A DNA stretch of 64,000 bases from positions 18,667,501-18,731,500 of the forward strand of contig NC_088303.1 in the NCBI RefSeq assembly GCF_032854445.1, given 5' to 3'. Under the pieces are notes generated by a model. It did not search any database, was not told where the DNA came from, and saw only the letters and a program-made list of their open reading frames with translations. The stretch is from Liolophura sinensis. Its lineage: Eukaryota; Mollusca; Polyplacophora; Chitonida; Chitonidae. This document shows, piece by piece, positions 54,531 to 64,000 of this stretch (position 1 is the stretch's first letter; each line of letters begins with the position of its first letter). The position numbers and the translations under genes were made by a program.

Positions 54531-55507
54531 TATGTTATCGTCTCTCAGACATTTTGCATATACGTTCACGCAGCATATATTTTATTATGTCTTTGTGTGC
54601 TGACTGTTACAACGATTTATCACATGATTCATTTGTAAACCGACATCTTGTGTGCTAAGTTTCTGTGTATTCTAACCATTTTCTATGAGCCGTGAGTGAT
54701 AAAAGTAGTGGTTTTAAGTATTTGCAATCTCTTGAGAGAAAGTGAAACATCTTTTTATTTGACCAAGCCACATGCGACACATGATAAAGAGCAAAATGTT
54801 AATAGGAGTAGACAGACTCAAAATGTCAGAACTACTTTTTGCCGAAAACTTAAAACTTGGTGTCGCCTTATGTTTGAACGCTGGGATGATGTCAGATGGC
54901 AGCCGGGGCCTCACGCCGGGAAAGGTACGCGTTTGGTGTTCAGAAGTCGAATGAGATTACAACTTTTTAACATCAAGCTAATGTTCTGTATTCCATTTTT
55001 CGTGATGTGATATTGCGATCTACCTTTTATCAACACAATTTAGAAGGCTGCTTATCAAACTGTTCAAAGGACATTGCTGGCTCACGAAACCATTTAGCTT
55101 TTCTCGGGAGTCCGTTTCTCGGGAAGTTTCTTTAAGCACGTCCTAAATCTCTCCGACAAGAGTAACTTCTAAGACCTTTTAGTCACTTAGTTTTAAACTG
55201 TAACTGAAACTCTAAAATGTTTTATTCACTTGACAACGCAAATCCCAGACAAATTTTAGTACTGGTTACAAGTTAAGATGGTTAAGACTGGCAGAGAATT
55301 CAATTCATCTAACGTTCTATATGATTAATACTGTCAGGCAATGGAACGTAGATCTACAAAATTAGAAATGCGATCTACAGCACTCAACTATATGTCAGTC
55401 CTCGCATGTCGCCCATGATTAAACGATCATTAGCTAGTGCAGATCGTGAACACACTGTGGCTTACACAATAATTAGTCATCAAAGATAGCGCAACACTTA
55501 CTCTGGA

Positions 55508-55875
55508 AATACCATATTTCGTGCATCAAATACCATGTTTATTGTATTCGTGTTTAATACACCAAATACCATGTTTAATGTATTCGTATTTAGTGCACCA
55601 AACACAATGTTTAGTGCACCAAATACCATGTCTCGTGCACCAAATACCATGTTTAATGTATTCGTGTTTAGTGCATCAAACACAATGTTTAGTGCACCAA
55701 ATACCATGTCTCGTGCACCAAATACCATGTTTAATGTATTCGTATTTAGAGCACCAAACACAATGTTTAGTACACCAAATACCATGTCTCGTGCACCAAA
55801 TACCATGTTTAATGTATTCGTATTTAGTGAACCAAACACAATGTTTAGTGCACCAAACACGGATATTAAATAAAC
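55508..55875. repeat. 78-bp higher-order tandem repeat
   Basis: TATTCGT(A/G)TTTA starts at 55581, 55659, 55737 and 55815, exactly 78 bp apart, after a shortened 36-bp unit from 55545. Each 78-bp unit is three 21-bp subunits (AGTGCACCAAATACCATGTTT type) plus a 15-bp AATGTATTCGTATTT spacer. All lengths are multiples of three, so frames on both strands remain open for up to 146 codons. These are repeat products, not genes. Confidence 0.95.
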
Positions 55876-58800
55876 AGGTGATTCCGGCAATTATTCCTCG
55901 CAGCACTCTCAGCAGCACATTTACACAGCTGACCACATTTATGGTGGGTGATTTCCGTTAGTCTAATATAATTCCCCTCTCTAGTTAACAAGATAAAAGG
56001 CGCCTTCTCTCTTGGAAACAGGTACAAGACAGCTGACCTTTACATCGCCTTTATCACGGGCACTCTAACTTTATGAGTTCTCACCGAGGTTCACTTGGAT
56101 AATCAAACTAGATGGGAAAATTAACGACGTATAGGTAGTTCGAGGCATTGATGTCCCCCCGTGTCCTAACAAGCCCTAGCGGGGTTTACTTCTCAGTGAA
56201 CTCACATGACCGCACGCAAAGTGGCAAGGCAGTATATGTTCCTGCCTGGGCAATTTTGTGTCTGTAAGAAATATGATATAAAAACGTACGCTGTAATTTT
56301 ATGACTTGAAACGATAATTGAATCTTCCACATAATCCAATAGAATTTTGGTTAAATAAAACAATTGGAATTTAACGTATGATAATTTTACATCCAATTTC
56401 CCAAATGGCGATGAATGAATGAAAGAAATGAAACTTTGTTCATGTAATGTGTGATGATGGCATAATTAGCCAGTTTGACAGCCTCAGTTAAGGAACATTT
56501 GGGCTTAGTGCTCTGTTCATTTTTCTATATACATGCATGTAGTCGAGTTACCATGCAACAGTGTATTCCCCTTTGATTTTACTATGTGATGAGTATCGTA
56601 ACTGTAAACCATCCCGACATTGGAGGTAGACAAAATCAGCTGACAATTCCAGAGTTTACAAATGGTTTGGGCTAAACTGCAGGATCAATTGGTCAATCAG
56701 ACTTTCGGAATAATGTGATGTCTAATTTGTCTTACCTAGAAGTATGTGTACGAGAGTGACCAGTATTTGAACATTGTCAGCTTTACAAACTTTTTCTAAT
56801 TACAGAGGTGTCATAGTTTTTCTGGAGTGATGGAATGTTGATTGAAAATATTTTAAACGTATGCAAGCAACGAAACTCGTTACAAGTTGCATTTGTTTTA
56901 GCGCATTATAGAAGGCAAATCGTTACACATTCAGTGTGGTTGAGACTCCGAACAGTGTTTGTTGTCACACAATATATGTGACCAATACAGCGTGACTGTT
57001 CAAAATCGTGACAGTTTATATCTGGGTTAGCCCACCAGGGAATTCAGTTCGTTGCGTGTTCTATTTGATTTAGCCCAAGTGACAGTGCAAGTCGTTACAC
57101 GTAGTGCGTAATGCCAGTTATAATATTTGGCAGTTCAGTCCATTCTGTGTTGGATGTGGTTTCACGCTCTTCAGCCCACGTTAAGTATAGTTTAAGACAA
57201 CAGTTCCTCCTGGAGCAACTGGATAAATCAGGTGGCTAAAGATTGCATGGCATTCAGTCACCTTCATGGTTACAGGTTGAATGTGGTATAGAGAATAATT
57301 TATCACAAACCAAACCTTTCTGCACAATGCCATATTTGGTGAACGAAATACTAGATGACACCATCTTTTTCATCAAAATACCATCTTTAGTGAACAAATT
57401 ACAGCCATCAAGAAAAACCATGATTCTGATGATCATTACGTGATAGAAGTTACACAGTTCTTGATAGTGTACTCTGTGAATATAATAGAATTCACCTTTA
57501 TAGGTAGAAGGATAAGAGGATGTCAAATTCTTTAGGCGTGGAATACTGTGGAAGCCGATTATCGGATCATCACTTCGTGCCATTGCCGGAGGGTATGTTC
57601 GTACGTTGATGGGTGTCCATAGAATAGAGAAATAACACAGTTGACTTCATACGGACACTTTAGCTTGTATACTTTTGTCCTTATCGCTAAAGGCTCCCAT
57701 AGATAATCAAACCAGACTGGAATAATTAACAAAGTACAAATACATGGAGTCCGAGGTACTGATGTATGTCAACAGGCTGTGGAACTGTTTTCAGAAAAGC
57801 CGTGTGGGTTCATAAACCTATACAAACCGTAGTAACAACAGAGCTTGATAAAATCACGTGCTAAATGATAACTGCTCTGTGATGTAAGACAATTTAATAG
57901 TGCCACACGGTGACGTCACATCAGATTTTCAAATTCGATAAAATGGGTAAACCTCTGGTCGCGTAATGTGCATTAGTGCGAACAAAATATAGCCAACATG
58001 AAACATAAAAGATTTAATCAGATTCATAGAGAGTTCAAAGAGAGATAAACCGCACAAACCTAGATTTCGTGAATGGAAACGTGGTAGGCTGTAATAAACT
58101 GTCAAAAATACCAGATTTCGGACAAGAAAGATCTGAATTCATTACTCAGTTCACTATATGCCACATGCTTTACCACTGTGTGGGTTTATCGCACAGTCCT
58201 GACATGCGGAGTTTCTCTCTGTTTTTGATTTGGCTATTGGCCAGTGTAAACACAAACCATGTCGATAATCGTGCTACGGGGTAGGCTGGAGACATAGTCA
58301 ACCGAGTATTACTGGATATAATAACGTCCTGTTAAACTACATGGTTATTTGGCAATGAAGTTGCTCAGAACAATAATTTTCCAAGAAGGCAGGATCTATT
58401 ATTGGCAATTATTGGCTGAACGATTCTTCGAGAAAACTGCAACGACAGAACTGATTGTCCTAAGGTGGACGTTGCTTTAATGAAATCTGGGCAATGATCT
58501 TTGAAATGGCGAGTCAGGCTGATTCCCATACCAGCTTATCCGTCAGTGGTGTTCGGGTGGTGTTCACTTTTTTCTAACTCCACATCTCTGATCTGAGAAA
58601 TTAGGACATTTATAAAATTGATTATAGTCTACACATCATTTATATACACTTTATGTTCTCTTACGTTACCGAAGCGACTTAACGTGTTTAGTACGGTGCG
58701 CATAATTAATAATTGTGGATGCCGGAGTCAGCAAAATAAAGGGTTGGTATTTTTCAAACGCCCTATCGAACAATGGATGTACTCAGATGCATTGTTTTAT

Positions 58801-58904
58801 TTGTTAGTTGGTTGATCAAAAGATTTTTGTGCAGCAAATACTCATTTTACTGTTATCAACTAATTCATCTACTGGTTCCGCGAAACCACTTTTCCATATA
58901 ATAC

Positions 58905-59238
58905 GGTCCGCTTCGGGACCGGTAGATCCAGGATCAATCCTTGATCGAGTCACACCTAAGACTTTAAAAGAGGAAGTTGTAACTTCCTCGCTTGGCGTTC
59001 AGCATGAAGAGGATAGTGCAACGACTGGTTGACCCGTATCAGTATAATGGCTCGGGCGGGGCGGCTTATTTTTGCCTTCGGTAAGTCGTCTCAGTGAAGC
59101 AGCACTGAATAAAAGAGCGGTGGAAATCCGTCCTGTAACAAGGAGGCACATTACACGTACATGCACCCTAATGATTCCTTCGTCGTCATATGACTGAAAA
59201 ATTGTTGAGTACGACGTTAAACCCCAAGCACTCACTCC
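58905..59238 (+). mobile_element. SINE family A, A-box region lost
   Basis: B-box region GATCCAGGATCAATCCTTG, CTAAGACTTTAAAAGAGGAA, CTTCCTCGCTTGGCGTTCAG, GCAACGACTGGTTGACCCGT, AAAGAGCGGTGGAAATCCG-type and TACGACGTTAAACCCCAAGC, ending CACTCACTCC. It is inserted in the 2-kb-unit array. The open frames 58808-59032 and 58999-59235 are inside it. Confidence 0.92.
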
Positions 59239-59479
59239 ATATAATACGCATTTTCTTTTGGGTAGCTTTAAGCTAGTGGATAATTCACTGGAGTTTGCGT
59301 GTTGTTAAGCCATCTTCAGGCGAATAGATATTTACAGATTGGAAGTGGTACGGAGAATAAAAATCACAAACTGAACGTTTCTCCATAAATACCATACTTG
59401 GTGAACAAAATACACACGCCCAGAAATGTAAACCAATGAATATTATTAATTGAATTTACACAGTTGTTGTAGGCGAATT

Positions 59480-60027
59480 CTATTACTCTAATAGAATTCA
59501 CCTCTTTCATGTCCATAGTCATATTTCATAGGATAGAACCGCGCGAGGAAGAGAGGTATTAACTTTTGACAATAAACAGAAAGACAAGTGACCTTGTGAT
59601 AAACAGAAAAATAAGTGACCTTGTGTTTCTGACAAGTGAGGATATATTGGTACAGGAAGAGTTCCAGCTCAATTTTTTTGTCACGAAGACAAATCATACC
59701 TATAAACAGCTCGTTTAAAAGGTGTGTATAAGCACCCTTCGCGATACCCATTAGAAATAGAGTCTGGTAAGATGCCATGCAAAGCACTAATTGGATGGCA
59801 TCCTGCAGCTGTACCAGCAGTAAACAATTCATTTTTCCTATCAAGGATTGTGCCTATAATACAGCCTAGGACGCACAATGTAACAAATACTCTAATGAAG
59901 AAACCATGTTTACCACAGCCAGCAATCTTCTGACGAGCACCTCCACCATGTCCCCAAACTGATAAATCTCCACACAGTGCTTGTGTAACGAGCACGTCCT
60001 GCATGTCTCCTAATTTATAAGCTTCCA
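59480..60027 (-). other. Open frame in an array-related segment (weak)
   Basis: The minus strand is open for 115 codons (60028-59681) and includes GKHGFFIRVFVTLCVLGCII, a membrane-like run. The same DNA segment recurs near 54080-54180, where GTAAACGTGCTGGCTTCATT and AGGCTGTATTATAAACGC align but stops break the frame. The frame's start is already in the 55-bp-repeat-like sequence. Probably not a gene. Confidence 0.2.
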
Positions 60028-60960
60028 TACAATGCCTGCAACAAGTACATCAACCATGTCCTAAAAGTGACAAATCTCCGCACAGTGCCAGTGTAAAGAG
60101 CACTTCCACCATGTCTCCTAGCAGATAAATCTCCACACAGTGCCAGTGTAAAGAGCACTTCCACCATGTCTCCTAGCAGATAAATCTCCGCACAGTGCCA
60201 GTGTAAAGAGCACTTCCACCATGTCTCCTAGCAGATAAACCTCCGCACAGTGCCAGTGTAAAGAGCACTTCCACCATGTCTGCTAGCAGATAAATCTCCG
60301 CACAGTGCCAGTGTAAAGAGCACTTCCACCATGTCTCCTAGCAGATAAATCTCCACACAGTGCCAGTGTAAAGAGGACTTCCACCATGTCTCCTAGCAGA
60401 TAAATCTCCGCACAGTGCCAGTGTAAAGAGCACTTCCACCATGTCTCCTAGCAGATAAATCTCCGCACAGTGCCAGTGTAAAGAGCACTTCCACCATGTC
60501 TCCTAGCAGATAAATCTCCGCACAGTGCCAGTGTAAAGAGCACTTCCACCATGTCTCTTAGCAGATAAATCTCCGCACAGTGCCAGTGTAAGGAGCACTT
60601 TCACCATGTCTGCTAGCAGATAAATCTCCGCACAGTGCCAGTCTAAAGAGCACTTTCACCATGTTCCCTAACTGACAAATCTCCGCACAGTGCCAGTGTA
60701 AGGAGCACTTTCACCATTATGTCCCCTAACGCATAAATCTCCGCACACCTCCACCATGTCCCCTAACGCATAAATCTGCGCACAATGTAAATGTAAGGAA
60801 CACCTCCACCATGTCCCCGAACGGATAAATCTCCGCACACCTCCACCATGTCCCCTAACGCATAAATCTCCGCACACTGCCAGTTTAATGATCATCTTCA
60901 CCATGTCCCCGAACGGATAAATCTCCGCACACTGCCAGTGTAAAGAGAACCTACACAGTC
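59930..60960. repeat. 55-bp tandem repeat, about 16 or more copies
   Basis: The unit CACAGTGCCAGTGTAAAGAG, CACTTCCACCATGTCTCCTA, GCAGATAAATCTCCG recurs every 55 bp (CACAG at 60081, 60136, 60191, 60246 and onward). The core (60080-60650) is almost uniform; both edges (59930-60080 and 60650-60950) hold diverged units with CCCTAACGCATAAATC-type ends. There are no unique spacers, so it is not a CRISPR array. Confidence 0.95.
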
Positions 60961-62579
60961 TTGAAAGAAAGTGAAGGGACTCACAGTGGCGTGTTACGTT
61001 AATAACGAATGTTTTTGTTTAGAAGGAGAAATGTATTAATTAACTTGAGCCCATGGAATAAGTTGGGTATATTTATTACTTCTATTTAGTGCACTTAAGT
61101 TTCACTTATACTTATAAGATTTTGCCACAAAATGCCACAAGTCGTGAAAGGTATCGTGTTCAAATGAGTTTTTTTTACTATCTATGATGTGTGTTTTTGT
61201 ATTGTAGAGATTGTTTCTTAACTTTCCATGTTATAAGATTTTTACGGCATACTGTTTCTTTTAAGTGCTACAGTTTTTCAGAGCAAGTCCTTAATGTCTC
61301 ATACATGCGGAACTTTTATGACTTATTATTGACTTATCCAGAGTATTTCAAATCTGATAGCCTTGATCATCAGTGCTTTCAAGAAATAACAACAGGTAAA
61401 GTTGCCTTCTATGGCTTTTGACGTTGAAAGCTGTGTGCCTTGGGCGTACATGAAGATTGCGGTGCTATCATAATTATGAACAACATAAATCTGGCTCAGA
61501 TCTGACAGTATGGAAGTCATTAAATTCTGACACAAAAACTGGGGCATCGTTAAACATTAAAGTTTGGATCTGCACGTATACATGCTTTATAATTGCAGTG
61601 CGGCTACAATCATGAACATCATTAAGGTATACACGTATCAACTCGGATTACGTTCCGGGATAAACCGTACGTTCTCGGTTCCATCGGAGTACATCGCGGC
61701 CCTTCATAATGCGTCAGACTTTAAAACCACTGTTTCGATCTTCAATAAATCAAGCTAGGCACCACGTGCCATACAATTTTATATTCCTCCGCTTCCTGGC
61801 TGATGTAGCGGGTACGCGGAAAGTTAACAGACCATTTACGTTATTCAGTTAGATACCTGCTCAAGATGGCCAAGGATTTATGGGAATAAAAAATTTCATA
61901 TGTGCCAATCAAATCACTGTATATTATTTTGATGACAGTACCTAAACACGTGGCAGACCAACTTAAGAAGGTGATCGAAAGACCCGTTTTGCCGTTTATG
62001 TCTCTACTAATAGAGGAAGTGAAAAGTTTTTGTATTGTAACATTAAAGTGTTTGTATTGTAACATTATTATATTGTTGCTGTTTTGAATTGTATGTCCAT
62101 GGTGGACCAAGACATTAAAAGTAGCTATACGTGAGGTGTACGGCTTGATACATTGTAGATCTGTCAGCTTTGGAAGGCAGCGAAAGGGCCACTGAATTGT
62201 AACTGGTGTTGGTGGTCAAATGCGAATATCGGGTGGGGGAGTTTTCGTTGGTTGACCTTTTATGAGGTTTTAGTAAGCCGTTAATATATTCACTGTTTAC
62301 CTATCGCCTGATATGTACATTTAGGCCTATATTACATCAAATGTGACTTGGAAATTTCAACATTTTTGTAAATATTTTGTAAATCTTTATCAGGTTACAA
62401 TTGACTTAATTGTTTTGTACTGAATTACGTGTAATTGAATAAATTTATCACTATCACAACGGTTCTCCAACTTGTATATTATCCTGTGGATGAAAGTGGT
62501 AAAACGCTTATGTAAGGGCTAACAATGATGCATACAAAATAAATGGCTTGACATGAAAACCGTTTATCTAGCTTTAATC
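60961..62579. other. Non-coding stretch
   Basis: AT-rich sequence between the 55-bp repeat and the next array unit. Frames reach at most 89 codons and overlap each other. The TTTTGTATTGTAACATTA-type doublet at 62027-62062 is a small duplication. Nothing else recognised. Confidence 0.35.
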
Positions 62580-64000
62580 AGAGTTCACGGTTGAATATTG
62601 ACGATAAGCTACATTAAACTAATCTTCGTGAAAGAAAACACAGTTGTCTTTAATAAACTGCAGAAAATCCCAGATATCTGCTATGTGACAACTGACCCCA
62701 TTATTCAGTGTACTATATCCTACATATTTATCTACTTCTCGCGTTCGTCGGCCCTTGTTATCACTACACAACTGTCTCTCTTTGATCTGGCTGACGTAAG
62801 ACGTAAGCCATTGATGATAAATCATGCTAATAATCATGTATTGACGTAGGATGGAGACAAAAGCAACTCAGCATTTTGGAATGGTTCCTGATAAAACAAT
62901 ATCATTTGGAAAATCAGTCTTCCTAATAAAGCACGATCTATCAATGACGAAGCTTGACGAAGATTCTTTGAGAAAAACGCGACTCAAGAGTTATGTTTCC
63001 AAAGGGCTCGCTTGTTTGAAGTTGTAATAATGAAGTCTGAAGAATGCTCTTACGTCAATGCTCTTTGAAATGATTAGTCAGACTGACCCGATATGCACCA
63101 TCTGCTGCCAGATTTGGAGGCAGCCAGCAATAGGATGTCAGATTAAGGGCTGGCAGTTTTGGGGCGCTGTTACCGTTTTTCCATTCTTTCTCCAGAACAT
63201 AGTCTGAGAAATCTGGACACTTAGAAGCCATCCATGCTCTTCATATCATTCACATCCATTAAAATTTTCTAGTGACTTTTCAAGTTTAAAGTGGCCAAGA
63301 GGGCTAGTAACTGTCGATCCGAATGCAGCCTGATAATACGGGTTAATTTTTGCCGACGCACTTCGAAACCATGTACGTCACTTTAAATGTACCTTTAGTT
63401 TATAGTTCGTACCTCCAAAGATTTTTGTGTTGCTAACAAGCGTCTTACTTTTTGTGGATTAATTCAGCCGTTAGTGCTTTTATGTGAAATGTTTCCTCAT
63501 AAATCGCCTCTGTTTTTACGCGCCATTACTTTCCCCTGATAATCGTTTCGTGAGGCGTCTATTAAACGAAGAGTTACTTTTGACATTTTAACATCACCAA
63601 ATGACTGGCTCTCGGCCATGGATTACACAGTTGACCACAATTGTTGTAGGTAAATTCTGCAACTTAATTTATCCCAGAGAGTACACCACATTTATGTGTG
63701 GAATACAGGAATATTACAATTGACCTTTATATCGCCATGAACACGGATACTCCAGCTTTATGAGTTCTAAATATTACCTATCATTTAGAGCATCAAACCA
63801 GATGGAAGGAATTACGGGATTAGAAGTAGTTCGTTGCATTAATGCGCCCTCCTCTTAACAAGACTGTGGGCTGTTTGCTTCTCTGCAAACTTGGATAACC
63901 GCGGTCAAAGTGGGAAGACGCCCTGAGTTCCGGACATGTGTGGACATAGCAGAAATGGAAGGGTTTCAACCGACTTCTATCTGTCACAAGAAAAAAAAGC

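Larger units (their letters stand above)
49860..64000. repeat. Ancient tandem array of roughly 2-kb non-coding units
   Basis: Ordered anchors recur along the region. GACCTTTA(C/T)AT(C/T)G lies at 51401, 53693, 56034 and 63722, with a decayed version near 57660. A (T/C)AACA(A/C)GCC..TT(T/G)(G/A)CTTCT-like phrase lies at 53834, 56170 and 63860, with weaker forms at 51560 and 57770. AAAATCC(C/A)AGA-type lies at 51983 and 62664, with ATACCAGATTTCGG at 58105. (G)TTAGTGCTTT(C/T)ATGTG lies at 50377 and 63471. ACATTTTAACATCAC lies at 50480 and 63583. ACACAG(T/C)TGACCAC lies at 55923 and 63626. CAACGAAACT(A/C)GTTA lies at 53209 and 56872. Spacing is about 1.6-2.3 kb where no element has inserted. No open frame is conserved between units, so the array appears non-coding. 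Borders are approximate. Confidence 0.7.

Noticed and set aside
55498-55961. Open frames of 86-146 codons on both strands
   Set aside because: Produced by the 78-bp tandem repeat; open simultaneously in opposite strands.
58808-59235. Plus and minus open frames
   Set aside because: They lie within the SINE-A copy at 58905-59238.
59930-60960. CRISPR-like appearance of regularly spaced repeats
   Set aside because: Units are directly adjacent 55-bp repeats without unique spacers, in eukaryotic DNA with introns and SINEs.
58069-62849. Similar peptides NKLSKIPDFG (58069 frame) and NKLQKIPDIC (62598 frame), suggesting a gene family
   Set aside because: The resemblance is confined to a DNA block shared by array units. 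The frames diverge soon after, and the other units have stops.

Overview
This window looks like nuclear DNA of an invertebrate animal, most likely a mollusc (bivalve or gastropod). It is AT-rich and intron- and repeat-dominated, with no operons or compact genes. It carries tRNA-derived SINEs of a kind common in mollusc genomes, one family ending in a CACTCACTC-type tail and one in an AAAT-type tail. The mollusc assignment is inference from repeat style; the eukaryotic nature is plain from spliced exons.

Very little of the window is protein-coding and no gene is complete. Three exon groups are well supported. (1) On the minus strand, 8074-7965 and 6022-5811 are the first two coding exons of one gene. 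Their splice sites and phases match. They encode an N-myristoylation-type start and the beginning of the 'VRIF.SSTFTD' segment that opens NACHT/WD-repeat (NWD/TEP1-like) STAND NTPases; the gene runs off the left edge. (2) On the plus strand, 15191-15260 is a first coding exon for a signal peptide ending in a consensus phase-1 donor. The rest of that secreted or membrane protein was not found. The two genes are divergent, about 7 kb apart. (3) On the minus strand, 47148-46939 is a plausible terminal exon of an unrecognised protein.

Layout: 0-8 kb holds the NWD-like gene start and a palindromic MITE. From 8 to 15 kb lie the divergent intergenic region, a mariner-type MITE, small tandem repeats and the start of the signal-peptide gene. 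From 15.7 to 25 kb there are diverged segmental duplications, one split by a block holding a 5'-truncated LINE and a satellite. From 29 to 46 kb a four-copy diverged duplication family surrounds a 1.7-kb, 12-bp minisatellite. From 49 to 64 kb there is an ancient tandem array of roughly 2-kb non-coding units, interrupted by SINEs, a MITE, a 78-bp higher-order repeat and a 55-bp tandem repeat.

The strongest theme is duplication at several scales. Long non-coding segments were copied locally and diverged. In at least two places a short stretch present once in sister copies has been amplified into a tandem repeat in one copy. Homologies were judged by eye, so unit borders are approximate. Most long open frames are products of tandem repeats or lie on the opposite strand of real exons or SINEs.
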